Assembly: GCA_022560555.1 (NCBI GenBank)
Contig: JADFSZ010000035.1
Location: forward strand, 1 to 11,835
Direction: 5' to 3'
Origin: PVC group bacterium
GTDB lineage: Bacteria > GCA-001730085 > JADFSZ01
Length of the DNA stretch: 11,835 nt
Shown: positions 1-8,565 of the stretch, piece after piece
Numbering within the stretch: the stretch's first letter is position 1
How the letters are laid out: each line of letters opens with the position of its first letter
Program-made: the position numbers and the translations under genes
Notes under the pieces: model-generated
Databases searched by the model: none
Told to the model about the DNA's origin: nothing
What the model saw: the letters and a program-made list of their open reading frames with translations, nothing else

Positions 1-122
1 TCAAGCGTGCCAAAGGAGATAAGTGTCAGCGGTGTTGGACGTACTCCGAGAGTGTAGGAAATCATCAAGAACACACAACATTATGCGGCCGATGTGTGGC
101 TGCGATAGCCGAAGGAGAATAA
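1..122 (+). CDS. ileS: Isoleucyl-tRNA synthetase, C-terminal end (partial)
   Basis: This is the last 39 complete codons of a gene entering from the left; codons are in frame from base 3 and TAA is at 120-122. The peptide contains CQRCW, then CGRC 16 residues later, and ends in VAAIAEGE. That is the C-terminal zinc-binding C-x2-C...C-x2-C module of bacterial IleRS; the E. coli enzyme ends with a closely similar CPRCW...CGRC segment (from memory). IleRS charges tRNA-Ile in the cytoplasm, and this zinc module is needed for aminoacylation in the E. coli enzyme. The next gene follows after 5 bases and its Shine-Dalgarno sequence lies inside this tail, so the two are probably co-transcribed. The catalytic domain lies outside the window, so identity rests on the tail and on gene order. 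Confidence 0.88.
   Translation, partial: KRAKGDKCQRCWTYSESVGNHQEHTTLCGRCVAAIAEGE
112..117 (+). promoter_or_regulatory. Shine-Dalgarno site fixing the start of the DksA-like gene
   Basis: AAGGAG lies 10 bases upstream of the ATG at 128, inside the final codons of ileS. It supports the start at 128. The longer frame open from 23 would be read out of frame across the ileS zinc finger, and its N-terminal 35 residues look nothing like the family. Confidence 0.7.
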
Positions 123-127
123 ACGCC

Positions 128-505
128 ATGCGTAAAAGTGAGCTCGAGAAATTCAAAAAGAAACTACTGGAATTAAAAAGCGAATTATTCTCCGGAATCC
201 AATCCCTTCAGTCCATGAACCTCGGTAAAAATCAATCCGGGGATTTGTCCGTGGTTCCGAAACATATGGCGGACGTCGGGACGGATAATTACGACCGTGA
301 ATTTTATCTAAATCTTGCAGAGGAGGAGCGCGAGCATTTTTTTATGATCGAGAAAGCTCTGGAACGAATTGAGACAAAAGGATACGGAATTTGTGAAGAA
401 TGCGATAAAAAAATCAATGAAAAACGTCTTGAAGCTGTTCCCTATGCCACTATGTGTATTCCTTGTCAAGAGAAACAGGAACAGGAAGTTATGAGGCCGC
501 GCTAA
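128..505 (+). CDS. DksA/TraR-family C4 zinc-finger protein (YlyA-like)
   Basis: This 125-residue protein has the DksA/TraR layout. An N-terminal helical, Lys/Glu-rich coiled-coil region (about 1-35) precedes an acidic tip segment containing HMADVGTDNYDRE (47-59). A second helix (60-85) leads to a C4 zinc finger with Cys89, Cys92, Cys110 and Cys113, spaced C-x2-C-x17-C-x2-C. Family members bind RNA polymerase through the secondary channel and modulate initiation, in some cases with ppGpp. The length and the position between ileS and lspA match B. subtilis YlyA, which sits in the same place. The start at 128 is chosen from the AAGGAG at 112-117 and from homology. lspA begins 3 bases after the stop. 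The family assignment is secure; whether it acts like E. coli DksA is not determined here. Confidence 0.9.
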   Translation: MRKSELEKFKKKLLELKSELFSGIQSLQSMNLGKNQSGDLSVVPKHMADVGTDNYDREFYLNLAEEEREHFFMIEKALERIETKGYGICEECDKKINEKRLEAVPYATMCIPCQEKQEQEVMRPR

Positions 506-508
506 GGG

Positions 509-949
509 ATGATCTTCCTTGCGGCCATTGTCTTGATACTGATAGACGTGGGAATTAAGGCTTGCGTGTTGTCCCGTCTCAGCGAAGGGGAGAGCCTGGC
601 TGTTATCGAGAACATTCTCCATCTTACGCTTGTAAAAAATACGGGAATTGCTTTTGGGCTGTTTCCGGATCAAAAAATCATATCCTTTATTGTTCCTGCC
701 ATCATCATTGTTCTTGTGATGATCTTTCATAAACAGCTTCATGAAGGGAAAGAACCCCGGAAGTACTGCTTGGTCATGATACTGGCAGGCGCAACCGGTA
801 ATTTGATTGATCGCGTCCGGTACGGCGCGGTGATTGACTATATTGATTTTCGGATATGGCCTGTTTTTAATTTTGCGGATACGCTCATCTGTACAGGTTT
901 TGGAGCCCTTATTCTATGCATCCTATTTTGTTCCATATCGGACCGGTAA
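509..949 (+). CDS. lspA: Lipoprotein signal peptidase (signal peptidase II)
   Basis: A 146-residue inner-membrane aspartyl protease that removes the signal peptide from diacylglyceryl-modified prolipoproteins. Four hydrophobic segments are visible at about 1-16, 57-73, 86-104 and 122-142. The conserved family blocks are present in order: D13 and K17 in the first helix, KNTGIAFG (43-50), GNLIDR (97-102), VIDYIDF (108-114) and FNFADT (120-125). By comparison with the P. aeruginosa enzyme the catalytic aspartates should be Asp110 and Asp124. The gene begins 3 bases after the previous stop, and its last 34 bases overlap lgt, which encodes the enzyme acting just before it in the pathway. The protein is slightly shorter than E. 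coli LspA, but no motif is missing. Confidence 0.95.
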   Translation: MIFLAAIVLILIDVGIKACVLSRLSEGESLAVIENILHLTLVKNTGIAFGLFPDQKIISFIVPAIIIVLVMIFHKQLHEGKEPRKYCLVMILAGATGNLIDRVRYGAVIDYIDFRIWPVFNFADTLICTGFGALILCILFCSISDR

Positions 950-1671
950 CGATCTACTCCTATGGGGTGGCTTTGGCAGTCGGATTTCTATTGTCCGTAT
1001 ATTTCGCATCTCAAAAGGCTGAAGAAACTCTAGGGATTGACCCGGCTATTATTTATTCATTTGCCATCACCGTCATTATTTTGGGTCTTGTGGGCGCTCG
1101 TATTTTTTATGTTTTCAATGATTGGGGCTATTTTCGGCAGCATCCGGCGGAGATAGTGATGTTTCATCGCGGGGGGCTTGTGTATTACGGGGCGCTCATT
1201 TTTGGCAGTATTGGCGGTGTTTTGTATTTGAAAAATCAAAAGTTATCCGTTTTGGATGTTGCGGACGTTATTAGCCCGTACATCGCGTTGGGGCATGGCA
1301 TTGGCCGCGTAGGATGTTTTTTAAACGGATGCTGTTATGGATCGAGCGCGCTCTTTGACCGGTTTTTATTGGTGTTTGGCCATGGCACACATATGCCGAT
1401 TCAAGCCGTTGCAACTGTGGCGAATCTGGGGATCTTTTTGTTTTTGCTCTCGATGTATTCCCGGCGCCGTTTTCAGGGCCAAATCCTGGCTCTGTATTTC
1501 TTGATTTACGCGGCCGTTCGATTTGGATTAGAAATGTTTCGCGGAGATCCTGTTCTGATGTGGGGCAGCCTGAGATTCTCTCAGGGAATCAGTATTGTCC
1601 TGTTTATTGTTGGGGCCGTGATGTATGTGAACTTGTCCAAAAAAAACAAAAGCCCAAAGATTAAGCCATGA
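916..1671 (+). CDS. lgt: Prolipoprotein diacylglyceryl transferase
   Basis: A 251-residue polytopic inner-membrane enzyme that transfers diacylglycerol from phosphatidylglycerol to the lipobox cysteine, the first step of lipoprotein maturation. The N-terminus has the typical [10 protein letters not shown] (8-17). The Lgt signature [16 protein letters not shown] spans 127-142, with Arg131 corresponding to the essential Arg143 of E. coli. The block around E. coli His103 reads GGLVYYG here (87-93), with Tyr in place of His; many Lgt proteins carry this variant. A conserved C-terminal block, [12 protein letters not shown], lies at 201-212. The start at 916 lies within lspA (34-base overlap) and is fixed by the typical N-terminus. 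The stop overlaps the next start as ATGA at 1668-1671, suggesting translational coupling. Confidence 0.95.
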   Translation: MHPILFHIGPVTIYSYGVALAVGFLLSVYFASQKAEETLGIDPAIIYSFAITVIILGLVGARIFYVFNDWGYFRQHPAEIVMFHRGGLVYYGALIFGSIGGVLYLKNQKLSVLDVADVISPYIALGHGIGRVGCFLNGCCYGSSALFDRFLLVFGHGTHMPIQAVATVANLGIFLFLLSMYSRRRFQGQILALYFLIYAAVRFGLEMFRGDPVLMWGSLRFSQGISIVLFIVGAVMYVNLSKKNKSPKIKP

Positions 1672-2609
1672 AAAAGATTGTTTACCATGTTTTGGAAGAA
1701 GATGTAGGAGAGCGGATTGACAAATTTATTATGCTCAAAATCGAAGAAAAAGTTTCCCGTACGTTTATTCAAAAAGTGATTCGTGATAAAGGTGTACTTG
1801 TGAATGACCGTGCGGTCGCATCCAATTACAGAATACGCATCGATGAAGAAATCACGATCTTGCTTCCGGAAATCGTTCCTTGGAAGCTTCGGGCCGAAAA
1901 GATACCGCTGGATATTGTTTATGAGGATGCGGATGTGATTGTGGTTAACAAGGCGGCTTTTATGGTCGTGCATCCCGCGGGCGGTCACAGGGAACACACT
2001 CTTGTGCATGCCTTACTGGGACACGCGGAACACTTGTCAAAATGCGAGGATGGTATTCGTCCCGGGATCGTTCATCGGCTGGACAAAGAAACCTCAGGTT
2101 TACTGATTGTGGCCAAAACAGATTTTGCTCATATGAGGTTGTCTGATGATCTCAAGAATAGAAAAATTAAAAAAACGTATTTTGCTCTTGTCTATGGAGT
2201 GCCGGACAAAAAACACGGAACGATTCATGCTTCTTTGACTCGTTCGAGGCGTGATAGGAAGAAAATGGTTATCGCTAAAGAGGGAAAAGAGGGGATTACG
2301 CATTATGATGTTGAGAAAATTTGGGAAAAGTATGCATTGTTAAAAATTCAAACCGAAACCGGACGCACACATCAAATCCGTGTACATTTGGGTCATATTG
2401 GCCATTCCGTTGTTGGGGACAAATTATATCGTCTTCGAAAATGGGGCCCGTATTATAAAGAGGGGGATGCATTGATTAACCGCCAAGCTCTTCATGCATC
2501 AGGATTAGTCTTTCATCATCCCCGTTCCGGCCGCGAGATCCGCCTCTCGGCGCCGATGCCGGACGATATGAAACAGGCCATTGCCGGTTTGGGTCCGGGG
2601 GGTGTATGA
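1668..2609 (+). CDS. RluA/RluD-family 23S rRNA pseudouridine synthase
   Basis: A 313-residue protein with an N-terminal S4 RNA-binding domain (about 14-75, including [17 protein letters not shown]) and a C-terminal RluA-type catalytic domain. The active-site motif HRLDKETSG is at 136-144, with Asp139 as the catalytic aspartate. RTHQIRVHL (233-241) and the VVGDKLY block (248-254) are also conserved. The S4-plus-RluA layout is that of RluC and RluD, which convert uridines to pseudouridine in 23S rRNA. The position after lspA matches B. subtilis ylyB, so an RluD-like role is likely, but the exact target uridines cannot be read from sequence. The start overlaps the lgt stop by four bases. Confidence 0.92.
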   Translation: MKKIVYHVLEEDVGERIDKFIMLKIEEKVSRTFIQKVIRDKGVLVNDRAVASNYRIRIDEEITILLPEIVPWKLRAEKIPLDIVYEDADVIVVNKAAFMVVHPAGGHREHTLVHALLGHAEHLSKCEDGIRPGIVHRLDKETSGLLIVAKTDFAHMRLSDDLKNRKIKKTYFALVYGVPDKKHGTIHASLTRSRRDRKKMVIAKEGKEGITHYDVEKIWEKYALLKIQTETGRTHQIRVHLGHIGHSVVGDKLYRLRKWGPYYKEGDALINRQALHASGLVFHHPRSGREIRLSAPMPDDMKQAIAGLGPGGV

Positions 2610-2630
2610 TAGAAAAGAAAATGATGAAAC

Positions 2631-2635
2631 GGAGG
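2631..2635 (+). promoter_or_regulatory. Shine-Dalgarno site deciding the fumC start
   Basis: GGAGG lies 6 bases upstream of the ATG at 2642. The frame is also open from an ATG at 2606, which overlaps the preceding stop codon. That start would add 12 basic residues not typical of FumC, so the site supports 2642. Confidence 0.75.
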
Positions 2636-2641
2636 AACCTT

Positions 2642-4021
2642 ATGAAAACACGCATAGAACAGGATAGCATGGGCCCCATCCGTGTGCCTCAGTCATGTTA
2701 TTACGGGGCTCAAACGGCCCGATCTCTTAAAAACTTTTCCATCGGGTCGGAGGTCTTTCCAAGAGAATTGATTTGGGCCCTGGGTGTTGTCAAAAAAGCA
2801 ACGGCTCTGGTTAATATCAAATCGAAAAAATTGGATAAACGAATAGGCATGGCTATTATCAAGGCCTCCGATGAGGTTATGCGGGGTAGATGGGATCCTG
2901 AGTTTCCAATAAGCGTTTGGCAGACGGGAAGCGGGACGCAGACGAATATGAACGCCAATGAGGTTATTTCGAACCGTGCCATTGAAATTCTAAGAGGGAT
3001 AAAGGGAAGTAAAAAGCCTGTTCATCCGAATGATCATGTGAACATGAGTCAGTCAACGAACGATGTGTTTCCGACCGTTATGCATGTGGCGACCGCCCGG
3101 ATGATTGTCGGTGATTTGATTCCCGCGCTTAAACAATTACGTCAAAGTGTTCATCAAAAGTCTATTCGCTTCACAAAAATTGTTAAAATCGGCCGCACGC
3201 ATTTGCAAGATGCCGTGCCGTTGACGCTGGGGCAAGTTTTTTCCGCTTATGTTGATCAATTGGATCAAGCAATGGATGCGATTGAAAAAAGCCTGGGGGG
3301 GATTTACCGCTTGGCCTTAGGTGCGACGGCTGTCGGGACAGGTTTGAACGCGCCCAAGGGATTTGGCGTTGCTTGTGCGAAAGAAATTGCAAAAATCACA
3401 AAATTACCTTTTGTCCCGGCCAAAAATAAATTTGCGGCTCTTGCGGGTCATGAGGCTCTGGTTCAGGCGAGCGGAGCCATGAAGGTGCTTGCAGTGGCGA
3501 TGATGAAAATCGCGAATGATATCCGGTGGCTGGCGAGCGGACCCCGTTCGGGAATCGGAGAAATCCAATTACCGGAGAATGAGCCTGGTTCGTCTATCAT
3601 GCCCGGCAAAGTGAATCCGACGCAGTGTGAGGTGGTTACGATGGTTGCGTCTCAAGTGATGGGTAATGATGTCACTATTGGTGTGGCGGCGGCATCCGGG
3701 AATTTTGAGTTGAATGTTTATAAACCCGTTATCATTTACAACATACTGCAATCCATCCGGCTGCTTTCGGATGTGACAGGGTCTTTTTGCAAAAATTGTG
3801 TGGAGGGGATTCGCCCAAGACGTGATGTGATAAAGAAGCATTTGTATAATTCTCTGATGCTGGTGACGGCTCTCAATCCAAAGATCGGCTACGATAACGC
3901 GGCCAAGGTGGCCAAAAAGGCCCATAAAGAAGACAAAAGCCTGAAAGAGGCGGCCATCGCTCTAGGGTTTTTGACGGCCAAAGAATTTGATCGAATTGTA
4001 AAGCCGGAAAAGATGGTTTAG
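2642..4021 (+). CDS. fumC: Class II fumarate hydratase
   Basis: A 459-residue enzyme of the fumarase/aspartase superfamily that interconverts fumarate and malate in the cytoplasm as part of the TCA cycle. It starts with the usual [13 protein letters not shown] and contains [18 protein letters not shown] (96-113) and the [10 protein letters not shown] block (136-145). [15 protein letters not shown] (184-198) carries His187, matching the catalytic His188 of E. coli. The lyase signature [11 protein letters not shown] (316-326) includes the active-site serine loop. [18 protein letters not shown] is the form seen in fumarases rather than aspartases. The length is normal, and this class uses no iron-sulfur cluster. 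The start at 2642 is preferred over 2606 because of the GGAGG site and the family N-terminus. The gene follows rluD-like by 32 bases and is probably in the same operon. Confidence 0.95.
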   Translation: MKTRIEQDSMGPIRVPQSCYYGAQTARSLKNFSIGSEVFPRELIWALGVVKKATALVNIKSKKLDKRIGMAIIKASDEVMRGRWDPEFPISVWQTGSGTQTNMNANEVISNRAIEILRGIKGSKKPVHPNDHVNMSQSTNDVFPTVMHVATARMIVGDLIPALKQLRQSVHQKSIRFTKIVKIGRTHLQDAVPLTLGQVFSAYVDQLDQAMDAIEKSLGGIYRLALGATAVGTGLNAPKGFGVACAKEIAKITKLPFVPAKNKFAALAGHEALVQASGAMKVLAVAMMKIANDIRWLASGPRSGIGEIQLPENEPGSSIMPGKVNPTQCEVVTMVASQVMGNDVTIGVAAASGNFELNVYKPVIIYNILQSIRLLSDVTGSFCKNCVEGIRPRRDVIKKHLYNSLMLVTALNPKIGYDNAAKVAKKAHKEDKSLKEAAIALGFLTAKEFDRIVKPEKMV

Positions 4022-4054
4022 GTTCTCCCATGTTGATGAGGAATGGTTTATTCT

Positions 4055-4786
4055 ATGATTTTGACATTTAGACGTTCGTGTAAAATTGCCGGCGGGTTAG
4101 GAGCCCTTTTTATACTGATGTGTTGTCCCCGGGTTTATGCGCAAGCCTTTTCCGGTCCTGATATGGTTTTTGAAGAGAGCAAACACGATTTTGGATTTTT
4201 GACTCAAGGGAAAAAAGTTGAACATGTATTTCGTTTTAAAAATAACGGAGATGTTCATCTTATCATCGATGATATCAAAACAAGCTGCGGGTGCACGGCG
4301 GCTGTTTTATCCGACAAAACGATTGCTCCCGGATCTGAGGGAGAAATTCTCGTCCGTTTTGATTCCCGCGGCAAGTTTGGCCGGTTCGTAAAAAAAATTT
4401 ATATCATGACAAATGTTCAAGATCAACCCATTCGAGAGATTGCGGTTTCGGGAGAAGTCGCGGCGTCCCCTCATCCTGAAATGACGGGCACCATCAGCCT
4501 TTTTCAGGGGGATTGTCGGACGTGTCACGTTGAGAGAGGCGTTGGCCAAAGAGGGGAAGCCCTCTATCAGGCCGATTGCGCGATGTGTCACGAACATCAT
4601 CTTAAGGGTGAAATTTTCATCGCACCGTCGAAAACAGAAATGCAGGGCCACGAGAGAGAGTATTTATTTAACAGCATTATGAACGGGATAGAAAATAAAT
4701 CGATGCCCGCTTTTCACCGCGATCATGGGGGCCCTTTAGGGGATATCCAGATTCAAACATTGGTGGATTTTATAAAAGGAAATTAA
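4055..4786 (+). CDS. Exported DUF1573 protein fused to a c-type cytochrome domain
   Basis: A 243-residue protein with three parts. The N-terminal signal peptide has a basic start, a hydrophobic core at about 11-24 and a probable signal peptidase I site after VYA (27-29). A DUF1573 immunoglobulin-like domain spans about 37-136, with HDFG (44-47), FRFKNNGD, SCGC (77-80) and a closing VSGEV (131-135). A cytochrome c region at 150-243 has two heme-attachment motifs, CRTCH (154-158) and CAMCH (175-179); the second sits in the usual GEALYQADCAMCHE context. Met217 in SMPAF is a candidate distal heme ligand for the second site. The product should be periplasmic and heme-bearing, perhaps an electron carrier or a subunit of a larger redox complex; no specific partner is visible. 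An ATG at 4043 is also in frame, but it lies within the GAGGAA ribosome-binding sequence (4038-4043), so 4055 is preferred. Confidence 0.82.
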   Translation: MILTFRRSCKIAGGLGALFILMCCPRVYAQAFSGPDMVFEESKHDFGFLTQGKKVEHVFRFKNNGDVHLIIDDIKTSCGCTAAVLSDKTIAPGSEGEILVRFDSRGKFGRFVKKIYIMTNVQDQPIREIAVSGEVAASPHPEMTGTISLFQGDCRTCHVERGVGQRGEALYQADCAMCHEHHLKGEIFIAPSKTEMQGHEREYLFNSIMNGIENKSMPAFHRDHGGPLGDIQIQTLVDFIKGN

Positions 4787-4795
4787 AAATCTTAA

Positions 4796-5845
4796 ATGAG
4801 CATGAAAAACACAAAAAAGATATTGGAAGAAAAATTAAAAAGTCGCATTCTCATTTTGGATGGCGCAATGGGAACGATGATTCAGGCGTACTGTTTGGAA
4901 GAAAAGGATTTTAGGGGCTCTCGTTTCAAAGAGCATCCGTGTGATCTCAAAGGCAACAATGATCTTTTGACGTTGACGAAGGCTCAGATGATTTATGATA
5001 TTCATCTGTCTTTTCTTGAGGCCGGGGCCGATATTATCGAAACCAACACGTTTAATTCGACATCGATTTCTCAGGCCGATTATCAGCTTGAAGATATTGT
5101 TTATGAACTCAACCTTGAGGGGGCCAAAAACGCGAGAAGGGCCGTGCAGGATATTGAAAAACAAGACCCCCATCATCCCCGGTTTGTGGCGGGAGCGATC
5201 GGCCCGACTTCTAAAACGGCAACGATGTCTCCGGAAGTGAACAATCCGGGATTTCGAAATGTGAGTTTTGATGATCTTGTCCGGACGTATACCGAATCCA
5301 TTCGCGGCCTTATTGATGGGGGGGTGGATATTCTTTTGATTGAAACGGTTTTTGATACGTTAAACTGCAAAGCCGCGATCTTTGCGGTTCTCGAATATTT
5401 TGAAAAAAATCACATTGCATTGCCCATCATGATTTCGGGAACCATAACGGACGCGAGCGGGCGCACACTTTCGGGACAAACACCGGAAGCGTTTTGGTAT
5501 TCGGTTAGACATGCCAAACCCATCGCGATAGGACTGAATTGCGCTTTGGGCGCCAAAGAACTACGGGCGCATATCGAAGCGATTTCCAATGTCGCAGATT
5601 GCGCCGTCAGTATTTATCCTAATGCCGGATTGCCGAATGAAATGGGTGAATACGATGATACACCTGAAGAGATGGCTGATGTGCTTAAAGACTTTGCTTC
5701 TCAGGGCTGGCTCAATTTTGTGGGCGGATGTTGCGGGACGACACCGGATCATATTCGCGCCATGCAGATGCCATGGCAAGCGTTTCTCCCCGGAAAATTC
5801 CCGAACACAAACCTTTCTTGGCGCTGGCCGGTCTTGAGCCTTTAG
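4796..5845 (+). CDS. metH: Cobalamin-dependent methionine synthase, homocysteine-binding module (5' part of frameshifted metH)
   Basis: This open frame encodes 349 residues. The first 322 or so are the homocysteine-binding TIM barrel of MetH, which activates homocysteine through a zinc ion. [11 protein letters not shown] is at 20-30, ETNTFNS at 82-88 and IGPTSK at 135-140. The zinc-binding cysteines are Cys249 in GLNCALGA and Cys312-Cys313 in [13 protein letters not shown], closely matching Cys247, Cys310 and Cys311 of E. coli. After HIRAM (319-323) the residues no longer resemble MetH and a TAG ends the frame at 5843. The expected continuation is in the frame that enters at 5764, so the gene appears to have lost one base near 5762-5763. 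The region could be a sequencing error, a young pseudogene or a true two-subunit arrangement. An alternative start ATG lies at 4802. Confidence 0.88.
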   Translation: MSMKNTKKILEEKLKSRILILDGAMGTMIQAYCLEEKDFRGSRFKEHPCDLKGNNDLLTLTKAQMIYDIHLSFLEAGADIIETNTFNSTSISQADYQLEDIVYELNLEGAKNARRAVQDIEKQDPHHPRFVAGAIGPTSKTATMSPEVNNPGFRNVSFDDLVRTYTESIRGLIDGGVDILLIETVFDTLNCKAAIFAVLEYFEKNHIALPIMISGTITDASGRTLSGQTPEAFWYSVRHAKPIAIGLNCALGAKELRAHIEAISNVADCAVSIYPNAGLPNEMGEYDDTPEEMADVLKDFASQGWLNFVGGCCGTTPDHIRAMQMPWQAFLPGKFPNTNLSWRWPVLSL

Positions 5846-8496
5846 TGATAACACCCGAAAGTTTGTTCGTAAATATTGGTGAGAGAACGAATGTTACAGG
5901 GTCAGCCAAATTTTCCAAGTTGATCAAATCCGAAGATTATGAAACGGCTCTTGAAGTTGCGCGTGAGCAGGTGGAAAACGGCGCGCAGATCATAGACGTT
6001 AATATGGATGAAGGGCTCATTGAATCGGCCGAAGTTATGACCACATTTTTACATATGGTCGCGAGTGAGCCGGATATCAGCCGTGTGCCGATTATGGTGG
6101 ATTCGTCCAAGTGGTCGGTGATTGAAGCGGGTTTGAAATGTGTGCAGGGCAAAGGGGTGGTGAACTCTATCAGTCTGAAAGAAGGGGAGCAGATTTTTAC
6201 GGAGCAGGCCAAAAAAATCTTAAAGTACGGTGCTGCCGTTATTGTCATGGCGTTTGATGAACAGGGGCAAGCCGCTACCTTAGAACGGCGCGTGGAGATT
6301 TGTACAAAAAGTTATGAAATTTTAACTAAAAAAGTTGGATTTGCGCCGGAGGATATTATTTTTGATCCAAACATCTTTGCCGTGGGTACGGGTCTTGATG
6401 AGCACAAAAATTATGCTGTGGATTATATCAATGCCGCGCGATCGATCAAAGAAAAGTTCCCTCATGCTCATATCAGCGGAGGCGTGAGCAATGTATCGTT
6501 TTCTTTTCGAGGCAACAATAGACTTCGTGAAGCGATACACTCGGCCTTTCTTTATCACGCGATTCAAGCGGGAATGGATATGGGGATTGTTAATGCGGGG
6601 CAATTAGTCGTTTATGATGAAATTCCGAAGGATCTTTTGGAGCGCATTGAAGATGTTTTATTAAATCGACGCGATGACGCTACGGAGCGTTTGCTTGAAG
6701 TGGCTGAATCGGTTGAGGGCAAAGCCAAAGCCAAGGAAAAAGATCTTACTTGGCGAAAAGGAACAGCCGAAGAACGTCTCATCCATGCCTTGGTCAAAGG
6801 GATTACGGAGTTTATTGAAGTCGATACCGAAGAAGTGCGCCAGAAATGTGAACGTACACTTCATGTGATCGAAGGGCCTTTGATGGATGGGATGAACGTT
6901 GTCGGAGATCTATTTGGCGAAGGAAAAATGTTTTTGCCTCAAGTCGTGAAAAGCGCGCGTGTGATGAAGACGGCGGTTGCTTATTTGCTTCCTTTTTTGG
7001 AAAAAGAAAAAAGGGAAAATCCTGAGCTGCAGGCTCAAACGAGGGAAAAGGTTCTCCTCGCGACCGTTAAAGGGGATGTGCATGATATTGGAAAAAACAT
7101 TGTTGCCGTTGTTCTTGAATGCAATAATTTTGAGGTTTTAAATCTGGGGGTAATGGTGCCGGCCCAAGAGATTTTGGAGCAGGCTAAAAAGGAGAATGTG
7201 GATGTGATCGGACTGTCCGGTTTGATCACACCGTCCTTGGATGAGATGGCGCATGTAGCGGGGGAAATGGAGCGCTTGGGTTATACTGTCCCTCTTTTAA
7301 TCGGAGGGGCGACCACATCCAAAATGCATACGGCCCTAAAAATTTCTCCTCAATATCATGGGCCTACGATTTATGTTACGGATGCGTCTAAAGCGGTGGG
7401 TGTGGTTCAGAAATTGATTCATAAAGAACAGAGGGAAAAATATGCTGCGACGATTAAAAACGAGTATGAAAAAATCCGCCAAGAGAGAAGTGCCGGCAAA
7501 GGCGTGTTACGGCTTTTGTCTATTGAAAAGGCCCGCCAAAATAAATTTCAAACGGATTGGGCCAAAATCGTTCCGTCTAAACCGTCATTTATCGGCCCCA
7601 AGCTGCTCAAAAATTATCCGATTGAGGAAATTGCGACACGGATTGATTGGAGTATCTTTTTTCAAACGTGGCAACTCAAGGGCCGCATTCCGGCGATTTT
7701 TTCTGATGCAGTGATTGGCAAAGAAGCCAGAAAACTTTATGAGGATGCGGAAAAACTTTTAAAGAGGCTGATAGGGCGCAAGCAGTTAAGGGCCAATGCT
7801 GTTCTCGCTTTTTACCCGGCGAACGCTGTTGGCGATGATATTGAGCTTTACACGGATGAGTCGAGAAAAAAGGTTTTGGCAACGATTCATACTCTTCGTC
7901 AGCAGATTAACAAGTCCGCTCGACGAAGCAATATGGCCCTAGCCGATTTTATTGCGCCGAAAGAAAGCGGCGTGGCCGATTATATCGGCGCCTTCGCGGT
8001 GACAACGGGAATCGGAGCTGATGCCATCGCGCAGGAATTTGAGAAAAAGCACGATGATTATTCAAGCATTATGGTCAAAGCTCTTGCGGATCGTCTGGCC
8101 GAAGCTTTTGCCGAGCGTCTGCACGAACGTGTCAGGAAGGAGTACTGGGGATACGCGGCCGACGAAACATTGACAAATGAAGATTTAATTAAAGAAAGGT
8201 ATCGAGGGATTCGTCCCGCTCCCGGATATCCGGCGTGTCCGGATCATTCGGAAAAACAAATTCTTTTTGACAAAATATTAAAAAAGACAAAAGACGCAGG
8301 TATAGTGCTTACAGAAAATTATGCCATGGTGCCCGGAGCTTCTGTGAGCGGGTATTATATTGCGCATCCGGAGGCCAGTTATTTTGGGATCGGAAAAATT
8401 GCGAAGGATCAGGTTGAAGATTATGCCGATCGTAAAGGGATGGATATTTCAACTACGGAAAGATGGCTCGCGCCGAATTTGGGATATGATGCTTAG
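5728..8496 (+). CDS. metH: Cobalamin-dependent methionine synthase, folate-, B12- and activation modules (3' part of frameshifted metH)
   Basis: The open frame encodes 922 residues; the MetH-like part begins at about residue 13 (base 5764). The methyltetrahydrofolate-binding barrel (about 45-300) contains [16 protein letters not shown] (47-62), [10 protein letters not shown] (213-222) and [12 protein letters not shown] (251-262). The cobalamin cap domain spans about 345-425. The B12 domain (440-560) has the DVHDIG motif with His452 as the lower axial cobalt ligand, plus the GLSGLITPS and GGATTS loops. The S-adenosylmethionine-binding reactivation domain (about 600-922) includes [15 protein letters not shown] (826-840) and ends with the usual SYFGIGKI...[11 protein letters not shown] region. 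The enzyme methylates homocysteine to methionine using methyl-B12. Rejoined to the upstream module by restoring one base, it would be about 1233 residues, as in E. coli (1227). No convincing ribosome-binding site precedes the ATGs at 5728 or 5773, so independent translation looks weak. Confidence 0.9.
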   Translation: MLRDDTGSYSRHADAMASVSPRKIPEHKPFLALAGLEPLVITPESLFVNIGERTNVTGSAKFSKLIKSEDYETALEVAREQVENGAQIIDVNMDEGLIESAEVMTTFLHMVASEPDISRVPIMVDSSKWSVIEAGLKCVQGKGVVNSISLKEGEQIFTEQAKKILKYGAAVIVMAFDEQGQAATLERRVEICTKSYEILTKKVGFAPEDIIFDPNIFAVGTGLDEHKNYAVDYINAARSIKEKFPHAHISGGVSNVSFSFRGNNRLREAIHSAFLYHAIQAGMDMGIVNAGQLVVYDEIPKDLLERIEDVLLNRRDDATERLLEVAESVEGKAKAKEKDLTWRKGTAEERLIHALVKGITEFIEVDTEEVRQKCERTLHVIEGPLMDGMNVVGDLFGEGKMFLPQVVKSARVMKTAVAYLLPFLEKEKRENPELQAQTREKVLLATVKGDVHDIGKNIVAVVLECNNFEVLNLGVMVPAQEILEQAKKENVDVIGLSGLITPSLDEMAHVAGEMERLGYTVPLLIGGATTSKMHTALKISPQYHGPTIYVTDASKAVGVVQKLIHKEQREKYAATIKNEYEKIRQERSAGKGVLRLLSIEKARQNKFQTDWAKIVPSKPSFIGPKLLKNYPIEEIATRIDWSIFFQTWQLKGRIPAIFSDAVIGKEARKLYEDAEKLLKRLIGRKQLRANAVLAFYPANAVGDDIELYTDESRKKVLATIHTLRQQINKSARRSNMALADFIAPKESGVADYIGAFAVTTGIGADAIAQEFEKKHDDYSSIMVKALADRLAEAFAERLHERVRKEYWGYAADETLTNEDLIKERYRGIRPAPGYPACPDHSEKQILFDKILKKTKDAGIVLTENYAMVPGASVSGYYIAHPEASYFGIGKIAKDQVEDYADRKGMDISTTERWLAPNLGYDA

Positions 8497-8502
8497 GGAC
8501 GA

Positions 8503-8565
8503 ATGATAAACGACAAAGCCCAAATGACAAATGAGAAGATTCGAATGGCGAATGAAAAATTAGAG
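8503..8565 (+). repeat. Three tandem 21-base units encoding M-x-N-(D/E)-K-x-x
   Basis: Units start at 8503, 8524 and 8545. They encode MINDKAQ, MTNEKIR and MANEKLE, and each begins with an in-frame ATG. The first five codons of each unit are the conserved part. The repeat forms the N-terminus of the following gene and leaves its true start ambiguous. Confidence 0.75.

Noticed and set aside
23-127. Upstream extension of the DksA-like frame from an ATG at 23
   Set aside because: The bases encode the IleRS zinc-finger tail in another frame, and AAGGAG at 112-117 supports the start at 128.
308-742. Minus-strand open frame of 144 codons across the DksA-like gene and lspA
   Set aside because: It lies opposite two well-identified genes and its translation shows no family features.
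2606-2641. Longer start for fumC at 2606
   Set aside because: It adds 12 basic residues not typical of FumC, and GGAGG at 2631-2635 is well placed for the ATG at 2642.
3569-3925. Minus-strand open frame of 118 codons within fumC
   Set aside because: It is antisense to conserved fumarase motifs, with no recognisable protein features.
2642-4021. Aspartase or argininosuccinate lyase instead of fumarase
   Set aside because: The [20 protein letters not shown] and [14 protein letters not shown] forms and the length fit class II fumarase.
5750-5775. Programmed -1 ribosomal frameshift in metH
   Set aside because: No X-XXY-YYZ slippery heptamer and no obvious downstream stem-loop are visible; a one-base deletion explains it more simply.
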